Of a stretch of DNA of 64,000 bases, positions 17,244 through 24,960 are shown piece after piece. Each line of letters opens with the position of its first letter. Within the stretch, counting starts at the first letter, position 1. The translations under genes and the position numbers were made by a program. The notes beneath the pieces are model-generated. The model saw nothing but the letters and a program-made list of their open reading frames with translations. It had not been told where the DNA came from and did no database searches. This DNA comes from Planctomycetota bacterium (lineage in GTDB: Bacteria > Planctomycetota > UBA8108 > JACQVS01): NCBI GenBank assembly GCA_028280485.1, contig JANQLS010000041.1, positions 1 through 64,000 on the forward strand. The letters are read 5' to 3'.

Positions 17244-18793
17244 GGCAGATTGTTGAATCTATATTCAAGAGCATCATAGATGGTCGAAGCCGAATCTCAT
17301 TGCTGGCGGGAATGATTCTTCTTTTCTTTTCGACTCCTCTACTCTTTTCAAAGCCTGAAATCTATAAGCTTCAACCGGCTTCATTTTCACTCGGTGAACC
17401 ATTTATTCTCACAGTTCAAGGAAAAGACCTGGTCGACGCTAAACTCTTTCTGAACTCGAAGGCAAAGGTAAAAGTCTTAGATAACAGTCAATCTAAAAAA
17501 GCGACCTATCAAATTGAGCTTCCAAAGACCTTGGGAGTCGGGATTGCGCCCTTATTCGTTTTGAATTCCAAGGGTTTGTCGGATCCGATTTTAGTGGCTA
17601 TCGACGATTTACCGATTCGACAGGAACGAGAAAAACCATCCAGGATCCCTTTGTCTCTCTTTGGAGAGATCGATCGGGAAGAAGGAACTCAAGTTCATTT
17701 TCAAATTGAGAAGCCCCAAAGCCTAACCTTTGAAGTTATTTCGCGAAGATTAGGTGAACTCTTAGATCCCCATGTATCGATCTATGGCCCTCAAGGTCAG
17801 TTGTTAAAAGCAATTGATGATTCAGCTGGGCTCGGGGGTGACAGTCGCTTTAAGGTTTACTTTGATCGTAAAGGTCAATACTCAGCCGTGATTCGTGACT
17901 CAGCGTTCAGTGTGCCGAAGAAGAATCGTTTTCATTTCCGAATTGGGCAGTTCCCGGATCAAGGAACGTCACGGCCCTTGAGTACTCATGGTAATTTTTT
18001 TGGAGTGGGAAACTACCGTTGGGGCTCTGAGCGATATCAGTACTTACAAGAACCCGGTGCATTAGGTTCTGCCTTCCATGCCACATTGAAAGCTCAAGGG
18101 ATGGTTGTTTTTGAGGGGTGCTTTGAGCGGGCGGGGCAGGTGTTTGAGTTTCCTATACCCTTTAAAGGATTGAGTCAAGGTGAGCGATTACAAGCGTTTG
18201 GTTTTAGTCGATCACTTGGTTCGAGCGCTGAACTGCTATTTGAATTATTGGATGGTAATAAAAAAGTCATCGATAGGTCCGATCCTAAAGGTGGAGATGA
18301 AGGTGAACTCACCTATACCTCCAAGGGTGAAAAGTCTTTCATTCTCCGAGTCACTGAACTCACAGGGCGAGCGAGTTCTAATCATCGATTTTTAATCTGG
18401 GCTCAACGAGGAGTAGAAGACTTTGAACTTTCGTTTAAAGAGAGAACGATTTCTGGTAAGGCCGGGGAATGGGTGGAAGTGGAAATTGAATGTAATCGTA
18501 ATAAATATAAAGGTGCCATCGACTTATCAGCGTTAATTGGTGTTCGAAAGCTAGAAGTTAAAGATCACATCATTCCTAAAAATAAAAAGAATGTTCGATT
18601 AAAAATCAACATTGACCCTTCAATGCAGCAAAATCAGGTCTACCAGATTTCGATTCACGGGAGAGCTACTTCAGGAGTGAATACTCGTGGATATAAAATT
18701 GCACAAACGAATCGGATTTATGGTGATCTCTTGAAGCTCTTACCAGCCTTACCCCTTGAGTTAAGAGATGGCATCTATTTGGGAATAAGGTAG
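17240..18793 (+). CDS. secreted PPC-like beta-sandwich protein
   Basis: A 517-residue exported protein with a signal peptide or N-terminal anchor (residues about 18-36, LLAGMILLFFSTPLLF). It contains beta-rich segments similar to the bacterial pre-peptidase C-terminal (PPC) domain, such as GEIDREEGTQVHFQIEKPQ and LGELLDPHVSIYGPQGQL followed by IDDSAGLGGDSRFKVYF. Third genes of this kind often follow PSD1/DUF1501 pairs. No catalytic motif is visible, so it probably binds or scaffolds. The TAG stop codon is part of the TAGTAGGCAC start of a REP palindrome, so the present C-terminus may have been set by insertion of the repeat. Confidence 0.75.
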   Translation: MRQIVESIFKSIIDGRSRISLLAGMILLFFSTPLLFSKPEIYKLQPASFSLGEPFILTVQGKDLVDAKLFLNSKAKVKVLDNSQSKKATYQIELPKTLGVGIAPLFVLNSKGLSDPILVAIDDLPIRQEREKPSRIPLSLFGEIDREEGTQVHFQIEKPQSLTFEVISRRLGELLDPHVSIYGPQGQLLKAIDDSAGLGGDSRFKVYFDRKGQYSAVIRDSAFSVPKKNRFHFRIGQFPDQGTSRPLSTHGNFFGVGNYRWGSERYQYLQEPGALGSAFHATLKAQGMVVFEGCFERAGQVFEFPIPFKGLSQGERLQAFGFSRSLGSSAELLFELLDGNKKVIDRSDPKGGDEGELTYTSKGEKSFILRVTELTGRASSNHRFLIWAQRGVEDFELSFKERTISGKAGEWVEVEIECNRNKYKGAIDLSALIGVRKLEVKDHIIPKNKKNVRLKINIDPSMQQNQVYQISIHGRATSGVNTRGYKIAQTNRIYGDLLKLLPALPLELRDGIYLGIR

Positions 18794-19186
18794 TAGGCAC
18801 ACGCTGTGTGCCGTCTAAAGTAGTCGGCTCCGCAATAATGGTAGCTTCGCTCCCTCGTGCAAGTAAGCTTAGGGCTTACGCACTCCCTAAAGGGGCCGTA
18901 AGCTGGGATCTCATCCCACTTCAATATATTAACGAATCGATTTTCTTCTTTTTAACGTACCTAAGATTCAAGCTGATTTGTTTCTGTTGAATAAAGGTCC
19001 TTCCGACCTTTATTCGAACGCTCCAAGCAGTTCTTCGAACTGCGTCGCTCCACAAAACATAGGCTTTTCGCCTATGTTTGTGATTTGCGTGATCCCACGC
19101 AAATATAATTAGTTCCTGTTATTCAACAGGAACTAATTGGAGCTACTTAAATTTTTCGTTAAAAACGGCACACAGCGTGTGCCTAC
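18793..19186. repeat. repeat cassette bounded by inverted GTAG palindromes
   Basis: The 399-base gap is filled with repeats. It opens with a GTAG palindrome (GGCACACGCTGTGTGCC, 18793-18813) and closes with its inverted copy (19167-19186). Inside are a second copy of the 88-base repeat (18820-18907) and a chain of five hairpins (18976-19138). No gene is present. The closing palindrome ends 6 bases before the next start codon. Confidence 0.85.
18976..19138 (+). repeat. chain-of-hairpins element, copy 1
   Basis: Five consecutive hairpins with perfect stems: 18990-19014 (AATAAAGGT/ACCTTTATT), 19027-19043 (GCAGTTC/GAACTGC), 19055-19079 (AAACATAGGC/GCCTATGTTT), 19084-19103 (TTTGCGTG/CACGCAAA) and 19107-19138 (AATTAGTTCCTGTT/AACAGGAACTAATT). 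The start (TTTCTGTTGAAT) is an imperfect inverted repeat of the end. A second copy with mostly different stems but a matching last hairpin and outer ends is at 24770-24960 in the opposite orientation. Confidence 0.75.
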
Positions 19187-19192
19187 TACCCT

Positions 19193-19777
19193 ATGAAAAA
19201 GCTTTCACGCCGAATCACAATACTAAGCCTAATTTTTGCCGTTGGACTGACGAGCTTAGCGCTCTACATGTGTCGCAAGCCTCTCATCGAAATGTATTGG
19301 ATCCATCAATTGAAAAACGATACCAAGCGTATCACCGCTGCTCGACGGTTATCCGAATTGAAGTGCTATCGGGCTATTCCAGATATTGTTGATGCGTTCA
19401 GTAAGAAGTTAGAACTCGATCAAGATCTCTTCATCGGATATTCGGCGATGAACTACAGTTCTCAGATAGATCCTCGCATCATTCAGAAAGTAAAGCTTCA
19501 CCCGATGCTCTTTGCTGTCTATTCGATGGGATCAGAGGGATCTGAATATTTAAAACCTTCCGTTAAAAAATATTCAAAAATTTTGAGCGGTGTAGAAAAA
19601 CATAAGCAAAGGCAATTAAACAGATTTGGTAGAAGTCATGGGACAAGATTTTCGACTCTCTATGAAGCTTTAAAGTTTATCGATGATGCATGGAACCGCC
19701 GAAAAGACATCGAAGTTACCGAAGGATCTGAAAAGAATTCAGAAGTTCAGATACCCGCGTTTCCGGTCAGATTGTAA
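19193..19777 (+). CDS. membrane-anchored single-HEAT paralogue 5
   Basis: A 194-residue family member and the first of five plus-strand copies. Parts: MKKLSRRITI, anchor helix to about residue 25, RKPLIEMYWIHQL, HEAT-like KRITAARRLSELKCYRAIPDI, central LHPMLFAVYSMGSEGSEYL, a basic insert (residues about 125-150), then EGSEKN near the C-terminus. The start codon follows a CTACTAC box of a REP palindrome by a few bases. The ribosome site is therefore in or next to the repeat. Confidence 0.75.
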   Translation: MKKLSRRITILSLIFAVGLTSLALYMCRKPLIEMYWIHQLKNDTKRITAARRLSELKCYRAIPDIVDAFSKKLELDQDLFIGYSAMNYSSQIDPRIIQKVKLHPMLFAVYSMGSEGSEYLKPSVKKYSKILSGVEKHKQRQLNRFGRSHGTRFSTLYEALKFIDDAWNRRKDIEVTEGSEKNSEVQIPAFPVRL

Positions 19778-20075
19778 CTTAGTAGTAGGCTCGCTCCGCG
19801 AGTCGAAGTGGTAGGCTCGACCTTCGAGCCGTGCGATGCAGAACGGTTATTTAGAATCGATAAAGCATAAATAACGAAATAACATTTCTGAGTATTTGGC
19901 CCCCTCGCTAGCGCTTTGGGCTAGTTCGGGTATTAAAATAGAGTTTGTATTAACTAGCCCGAAGCGCTAGCGAGGGGTTTGTTCGGGATTCAATGCAATT
20001 TGATTTATTATCGTTAGATCGACAATTTATAGCCGCCTCATTTCATACAACTCGCGTAGCAAGCCTACTACTAAA
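19778..20075. repeat. intergenic repeats between paralogues 5 and 6
   Basis: Two GTAG palindromes with CTCG/CGAG stems stand in tandem at 19785-19806 and 19811-19831. An inverted family A pair is at 19901-19977. A degenerate inverted member of the CTCG/CGAG type is at about 20049-20068, ending in CTACTAC just before the next start codon. No gene is seen. Confidence 0.8.
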
Positions 20076-20693
20076 ATGAAAAAACGTTCGAGACGAATTA
20101 TACTGTTGATTCTATTAGGAGTAGTAAGCTTAACCGTTTTTATTGCAATTCTTTATCGTGATCCTCTGTTAGAAGTCTATTGGATTCAAAAATTGAAAGA
20201 TGATAGCCAAAGTGTCGCCGCTTCTAGGAAATTGGCTAAACTGGAGTGCTTCCGTTCGATCCCTGATATTGTTGAGGCGTACAAAAGGAAATTGAAGCAA
20301 GACAGGGATACTTTTATTGGATACGCGTATACGGCTTCCAACCCGCTAAAAGATCCACCTCTTATACAAGAGGTAAAAATACATCCCATGCTTTATTCTA
20401 TTTACTCGATGGGAAACGGGGGGGACGAACATTTAAAATCGGCAATGCTCACAAAATTGGAAATTCAAAATTATTACAGGGAATCAGGAGACAAAAGCAA
20501 TAATGTCGATCCTTTTGGGCCAAGCCGTTTTAATCAATTGGAAGAACTTCAAGTGGTGCTAAAATTAATTAGTGAAAATTGGAATGAAACCAACAATATT
20601 CAATTGGTTGAAGGATCAGCAGGAGAAACGCAGCTGGGTATGCCAGTTTTCCTCCAGAAGTTATGGAAAGAATATCTCGAAAAATCACCTTAG
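20076..20693 (+). CDS. membrane-anchored single-HEAT paralogue 6
   Basis: A 205-residue member, the longest of the set. Parts: MKKRSRRIIL, anchor helix, RDPLLEVYWIQKL, HEAT-like SVAASRKLAKLECFRSIPDI, central IHPMLYSIYSMGNGGDEHL. Its last ten codons lie inside the start of paralogue 7 in another frame, so the tail KEYLEKSP is a by-product of that overlap and is not conserved in the family. Confidence 0.72.
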   Translation: MKKRSRRIILLILLGVVSLTVFIAILYRDPLLEVYWIQKLKDDSQSVAASRKLAKLECFRSIPDIVEAYKRKLKQDRDTFIGYAYTASNPLKDPPLIQEVKIHPMLYSIYSMGNGGDEHLKSAMLTKLEIQNYYRESGDKSNNVDPFGPSRFNQLEELQVVLKLISENWNETNNIQLVEGSAGETQLGMPVFLQKLWKEYLEKSP

Positions 20694-21253
20694 TTGGAAT
20701 TGTTTTAGCGCTTAGCTTGGTTGGAATTACATTATTTACCTACCGAAAACCAATCATCGAATCCTACTGGATCCACCAACTTAAAAATGAGAACAATCGC
20801 ATCGCTGCCTCTGAGCGTCTTGCAGAGTTGAAGTCCTATCGGGCAATCCCAAAGATTGTTCAGGCTTTTGAAGAAATGATTAAAGAGGATGAGGATCTTT
20901 TTGTAGGGCAGTCGGTTGTTCATGTATTTGAGAGTCGAAAATCTTCAAAGCCCGATTATGATTTAAAAGTTCACCCTATGCTTTTTGCCATTTATCAAAT
21001 GGGACAGGGAGGAATTGAGAATTTAAAGCAAGCTAAGTTGGAATACCGAAAAAGAACAAAGACTTTAGAAAAGTATAATGTCAAGGATGAGCTGAAGTTT
21101 GTTCATACCGGGAAGTATGACAAAGAGCTTGCGCTATACGATACTTTGATCAGCATCCTAAAATACATTAATAATCAAGGTACAAACGTTAAAGTCAGTA
21201 AGGGGCCCGAAAAGATGAGTCAACTACAGCAACAAATCTTAATCATTGATTAG
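20663..21253 (+). CDS. membrane-anchored single-HEAT paralogue 7
   Basis: A 196-residue member that overlaps paralogue 6 by 31 bases. Parts: MERISRKITLV, anchor helix, RKPIIESYWIHQL, HEAT-like RIAASERLAELKSYRAIPKI with Ser in place of the common Cys, central VHPMLFAIYQMGQGGIENL, and KGPEKM near the end. The stop TAG is the first of three consecutive TAG triplets formed by the head of a GTAG palindrome (21256-21278). Confidence 0.75.
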   Translation: MERISRKITLVGIVLALSLVGITLFTYRKPIIESYWIHQLKNENNRIAASERLAELKSYRAIPKIVQAFEEMIKEDEDLFVGQSVVHVFESRKSSKPDYDLKVHPMLFAIYQMGQGGIENLKQAKLEYRKRTKTLEKYNVKDELKFVHTGKYDKELALYDTLISILKYINNQGTNVKVSKGPEKMSQLQQQILIID

Positions 21254-21382
21254 TAGTAGGCTCGCTCCGTGAGTCGTACCGAAGCAGAAGAGTTTAACTC
21301 ATTGCAAATATCCTTTAAGAACGAAAGCGTAAAACTTGTAAGTAAGGTTTCCTTTTGTAGCAATTTAATCTAACTACAATCC

Positions 21383-21406
21383 CGGCTCACAGGGTGAGCC
21401 GACTAC
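21383..21406 (-). repeat. GTAG-headed palindrome before paralogue 8
   Basis: CGGCTCAC/GTGAGCCG stem with its GTAG head on the minus strand. It ends 3 bases before the start codon at 21410, so it must overlap the ribosome-binding region of that gene. The gap also holds another palindrome of the CTCG/CGAG type at 21256-21278. Confidence 0.8.
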
Positions 21407-21409
21407 CTG

Positions 21410-21970
21410 ATGAAAAAATTACCACGTAGAATTACAATTATTGGGTTCATTGCAACTTTGAGTGTAATTGGGATTACGCTATTCATGAGCCGAAAACCAT
21501 TAGCAGAGGCTTATTGGCTGCACCAGTTGGATAATGAGAGCACTCAGATTGAGGCTGCAAGAAAGCTGTCTGAATTAAAGTGTTATCGAGCTATACCGAA
21601 AATTTTTGAAATTTTCACAAATAGGGTTGAGGAAGATAAGGAAACTTTCATAGGAACGGTTTCCTATGCTCCTGTTGGTGCAAGTGATCTTAAAACGGTA
21701 AAATTGCATCCGTTATTGCACTCAGTACATCAGATGGGGGCGCAAGGATTAGAATCTTTTGAAGCAGCCTGGATAAAATATTGGAGCTCATTTGATGATG
21801 AAGAAAAAATAAATCGAATCCGCATTAGGAAATGGAGATTTAGAAATACGATAAGCATTGATACAGTTCAGGAGTGTTATTCTGTAATTAAAAGCAGCTG
21901 GATGGGCCGTAAAGACATTGAAGTGATTGAGGGGCCAGAGAAGATGAAGATATTCATGAGAAGTAATTAA
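21410..21970 (+). CDS. membrane-anchored single-HEAT paralogue 8
   Basis: A 186-residue member, the shortest copy. Parts: MKKLPRRITII, anchor helix, RKPLAEAYWLHQL, HEAT-like QIEAARKLSELKCYRAIPKI, central LHPLLHSVHQMGAQGLESF, and EGPEKM near the end. The middle of the protein after the central block is basic and aromatic and not shared with its neighbours, as in the other copies. Confidence 0.75.
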   Translation: MKKLPRRITIIGFIATLSVIGITLFMSRKPLAEAYWLHQLDNESTQIEAARKLSELKCYRAIPKIFEIFTNRVEEDKETFIGTVSYAPVGASDLKTVKLHPLLHSVHQMGAQGLESFEAAWIKYWSSFDDEEKINRIRIRKWRFRNTISIDTVQECYSVIKSSWMGRKDIEVIEGPEKMKIFMRSN

Positions 21971-22100
21971 AATTACGGAGTTTAGATTTTAGGTTAATTG
22001 ATGTTGGTATGTAGTCACACTCTGACAAGCAGTGTTTTAGTTTTGTTAAAATTTAACCCTGGCTCGTTTCATGCAAGTCGAAGGTTAAATAGACTACTTT

Positions 22101-22688
22101 ATGAATAAAACATCTCGAAGGATTACGTTAGTTGGTTTGTTGATTACGGTCGGATTGATCGGAGTTGTGGTCTTCGTTTATCGAAAACCCATCATGGAAT
22201 CGTATTGGCTGAATCAGCTAGAGGATGAGGATAGGCGAATTGAGGCAAGTAGGAAGCTTGCGGAATTAAAATGCTATCGAGCGATTCCAAGAATCGTTGA
22301 GGTGTATGAAGAGTTAAAATTGAAGAGCGAAGAAGTGTTCTTAATGCAGACCTCAGCAAAGATAGATTCGAAGACAGGTTTTTTTAATTTGAACGTAATA
22401 GAGTCAAAACTTCATCCACTTTTATACTCCATATTTTTAATGGGTAGTGGAGGGCATGAAGTTTTATACAAGAAAAAGCAAGAAATGTATTCAAAGGCTT
22501 TTTTAAATTCAAAAAGTCCCTATTGGGTGTCTATTATGACCAAGGGTTTGAATGGGAAAAAAAATTCAGGACCTGACAATGTGATTGATGTGTTAAATGT
22601 AATACTTCAGGTTTGGGAAAATGATTCAAAATCTGATTTTAATTTTGTCGAAGGACCTGAGTTTAAGACTGAATTATTACCCAAGTAA
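22101..22688 (+). CDS. membrane-anchored single-HEAT paralogue 9
   Basis: A 195-residue member and the last of the plus-strand group. Parts: MNKTSRRITLV, anchor helix, RKPIMESYWLNQL, HEAT-like RIEASRKLAELKCYRAIPRI, central LHPLLYSIFLMGSGGHEVL, and EGPEFK near the end. A degenerate palindrome ending GACTAC lies about 8 bases before the start codon. Confidence 0.75.
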   Translation: MNKTSRRITLVGLLITVGLIGVVVFVYRKPIMESYWLNQLEDEDRRIEASRKLAELKCYRAIPRIVEVYEELKLKSEEVFLMQTSAKIDSKTGFFNLNVIESKLHPLLYSIFLMGSGGHEVLYKKKQEMYSKAFLNSKSPYWVSIMTKGLNGKKNSGPDNVIDVLNVILQVWENDSKSDFNFVEGPEFKTELLPK

Positions 22689-23131
22689 GTTTTAGAATTT
22701 TTGCCAAAGACCAATAGTAGCAGGCTCGACCTTCGAGCCGTACGAAGCAAAGACGTTAAATAGAATCGATTGAACAAAAATAAAAAGCATATTGAGTTGA
22801 TTGATCCCCTTGCTAGCGCTTCGAGCTAGTTAGAGTTCCCTTTAGGTTTTATTACGCCCTTACAGGGCTTCATTTATATCAGGAATCTTTCCCAGGGCGA
22901 CGCTTCGCTCTGCCCTGGGCTAGGCTATTGCGGGCCTTCAGCCCTTGGCGGTTTGTGGACCTAGGTTTGGTTTTAATAGCTGTATAATTAATGCGCAACT
23001 TAGAAGGTAAGTTAACTAGCCCGAAGCGCTAGCGAGGGGAGAATGAGCGAATCAAATTTTTGCAGTCTTTCTAGTAGGTTTTTTGAAGTATGTCTCTGAA
23101 TGCCGCTCCGGCTCACGGGGTGAGCCGACTA
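22689..23131. repeat. intergenic repeat cluster between paralogue 9 and the M48 protease
   Basis: The gap contains, in order: a GTAG palindrome (22717-22742), a degenerate family A unit (about 22805-22832), a composite block (22852-22950) with hairpins CCCAGGGC/GCCCTGGG at 22891-22919 and GGGC/GCCC at 22933-22945, a full family A unit (23011-23040) and a minus-strand GTAG palindrome (23109-23132). No gene is seen. Confidence 0.8.
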
Positions 23132-24364
23132 CTATATATTACGAATCGCCCTTATACGCTCCAATATCGGCGGATGCGAATGATGCAAAAACACTTGAAG
23201 CCAATGCGGAGTCAAGTGAACGAGATTATCGCGTGAAAGCTTCATTAACGCGTTTACCATGTGCTCCGGATTGTCGATCGTGGTAGCCGCATAACGATCG
23301 GCTTCAAACTCATTTTTTCGTGATAAGGCTGAAAAACCGACTGATATTAGAAGGTCTAAGGGCTGTAAAAGTAAGCCAAAGAAAACTAAGCCGGCATAAA
23401 TAGTAGGTGTGTCTAAGTAGAAGGCGTTGAAGAGACCTTCATGGCTCAGGAAGATGGAGAGTAAGTAAAAGAGTAAGCCCGAGTGAACGATGCTGATCAC
23501 CATTCCTTGAATGACGTGCTTGTGTTTAAAATGCCCCACCTCGTGAGCGACCACAGCTACTAGCTCGTCGGGATCCTGCTGTTCAATCAAGGTGTCATAG
23601 AGGGCTAAGCGTTTGCTTTTCCCAAAGCCAGCGAAGAAGGCATTTGATTTAGACGATCGTTTTGATCCATCGATTTCAAAAATGTTCGTCAGTGGAAAAT
23701 TAACTTTTTGTGCGTATTGAGTGATTTTCTCTCTAAGTTCACCCTCTTCCAATGTTTTGAATTTATTAAATAGCGGCATGATCCAAATCGGAAAAATGAT
23801 TTGGAGGGCTAATGAGAAAACAACGGTCGCTCCCCAGCCCCATAGCCATGCCCAGTCGCCGGCAGCTTCGAGAAGATAAAGGATCAAGGAAAGGAAGGAT
23901 CCTCCGATGATGATCATGAGGACTAATCCTTTGATTCTATCCCCAATAAAAGTTCCTACCGTCGTTCGATTGAATCCAAATTTTTCTTCGATCACAAAGT
24001 TTGAGTAAATGGAGAAGGGTAAAGATAGAACCGTTTTGAAGCCCACCAAGATGCCGATGAAGACTAAGCCAGAGGTAATGGATCCGAGATCCATATTGTC
24101 GACGAGATCAGACAGCCACTTAAAACCTCCAAAAAACCAAAACGCTAAAAAGGCGATCAGATTCACCACAGATTGAATTTGACCGGCTTTGATTTTGACG
24201 GCTGAATATTCTTGGGCTTTACGGTATTTCTCTTCTTCGTAAACGCCTTTGAATTCGTCGGGAAGATCGTCATTAAGGGTTTTGAGGTTCAATAAGTCGC
24301 TAACTAAATCTAAGAGGAAGCTGACGATAATAGCGATGAGGATGATCCAGGCGTAGGTATTCAT
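23132..24364 (-). CDS. M48 family CAAX/Ste24-type metallopeptidase
   Basis: A 410-residue integral membrane zinc protease. The HEVGHFKHKH motif near residues 271-280 gives the HExxH zinc site, and EFEADRYA near 350-357 gives the third ligand. About six to seven hydrophobic segments are visible, including an N-terminal one (AWIILIAIIVSFLLDLV), arranged as in Ste24/CAAX prenyl protease 1. Bacterial members act in quality control or processing of membrane and lipid-linked proteins; the substrate here is unknown. The TAG stop belongs to the TAGTAG head of a palindrome. No good ribosome site precedes the start at 24364. Confidence 0.88.
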   Translation of the reverse strand: MNTYAWIILIAIIVSFLLDLVSDLLNLKTLNDDLPDEFKGVYEEEKYRKAQEYSAVKIKAGQIQSVVNLIAFLAFWFFGGFKWLSDLVDNMDLGSITSGLVFIGILVGFKTVLSLPFSIYSNFVIEEKFGFNRTTVGTFIGDRIKGLVLMIIIGGSFLSLILYLLEAAGDWAWLWGWGATVVFSLALQIIFPIWIMPLFNKFKTLEEGELREKITQYAQKVNFPLTNIFEIDGSKRSSKSNAFFAGFGKSKRLALYDTLIEQQDPDELVAVVAHEVGHFKHKHVIQGMVISIVHSGLLFYLLSIFLSHEGLFNAFYLDTPTIYAGLVFFGLLLQPLDLLISVGFSALSRKNEFEADRYAATTIDNPEHMVNALMKLSRDNLVHLTPHWLQVFLHHSHPPILERIRAIRNI

Positions 24365-24958
24365 TGGAGGTGATGAGTAAGGAAAATTTTGCGAGTTATT
24401 CTTTTAGTTAATGTGGAATTAGTATGTCTTAAATTTCGTAAATTACAATCGGCGATCATGCCGTAGCCGAATTTGTAAAAATTTGGCCATTCAGCGTTAC
24501 CAGCCAAAATTTAACAAATTCGACTTCGGACTATCCGTCCTTGCTAGGATCAATCGCCTGTAGGGGCGTCCCTTGCGGGCGCCCGCCCCCAAGTTAACGG
24601 TAATCGTAATCTAAGACATTTATCGCCTTCAAGGAACTGGGCAGGGGCAAGCCCTGCCCCTACAGGGTGATGAAGGATGGCAGGTTTTAATAAAAAAAGA
24701 GCGAACTCATTGAGTTCGCTCTTTTAGGGTCAAACGGATTAGGGTGTAGGTGTCTTAAAAATGGAAACTAATTAGTTCCTGGTGATTAAACAGGAACTAA
24801 GCCGAGTTGGGATCAACTCGGCCGCGAATGTAGGCTCGTAGAGTCTACATTTAGCGGAGTGTAAGCCGCAGCCCGTAAGGGCTATGCCAAAGACATAGCG
24901 ATGATTTGCTGAAACGGTTGAAGCTGCCTCCGAAGGAGCAAGATTCAACAAGAACTAA
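24365..24958. repeat. large intergenic region with hairpins, terminator and REP palindromes
   Basis: This 594-base gap holds a GTAG-headed long hairpin (24463-24531; CCGAATTTG type with a long interrupted stem), a GTAG palindrome GGGGCG..CGCCC (24560-24585), its partner in reverse orientation (GGGGCA/TGCCCC, 24644-24663), a terminator (24692-24726) and the second hairpin-chain element. No gene is visible. Confidence 0.8.
24692..24726. terminator. rho-independent terminator
   Basis: The stem GAGCGAACTCA / TGAGTTCGCTC is flanked by an A run and a T run, so it can work both ways. For the minus-strand giant gene it lies about 230 bases beyond the stop codon, after the hairpin-chain element. Confidence 0.82.
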
Positions 24959-24960
24959 TT
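24770..24960 (-). repeat. chain-of-hairpins element, copy 2
   Basis: A series of hairpins directly follows the stop codon of the giant gene. In plus coordinates: 24770-24800 (TTAGTTCCTG/CAGGAACTAA), 24801-24822 (GCCGAGTT/AACTCGGC), 24827-24851 (AATGTAG/CTACATT with an inner CTC/GAG), 24854-24869 (GCGG/CCGC), 24871-24882 (GCCC/GGGC) and 24881-24899 (GCTATG/CATAGC). Outer ends AATTAGTTC are inverted repeats. The first hairpin and the ends match copy 1 at 18976-19138; the middle stems do not. Confidence 0.7.

Noticed and set aside
18976..19138. Possible integron attC site or tRNA-like element
   Set aside because: The hairpin chain has no attC core sites (RYYYAAC/GTTRRRY) at its ends, no integrase gene is near, and no tRNA arms with the T-loop consensus can be drawn.
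22060..22100. Insertion sequence remnants near the HEAT copies
   Set aside because: No transposase fragment or terminal inverted repeats with target duplication could be found; only short palindromes are present.
10069..23132. CRISPR array
   Set aside because: The repeats are palindromic, occur singly or as facing pairs, and lie at irregular distances of hundreds of bases with genes between them. There are no regular spacers and no cas genes.
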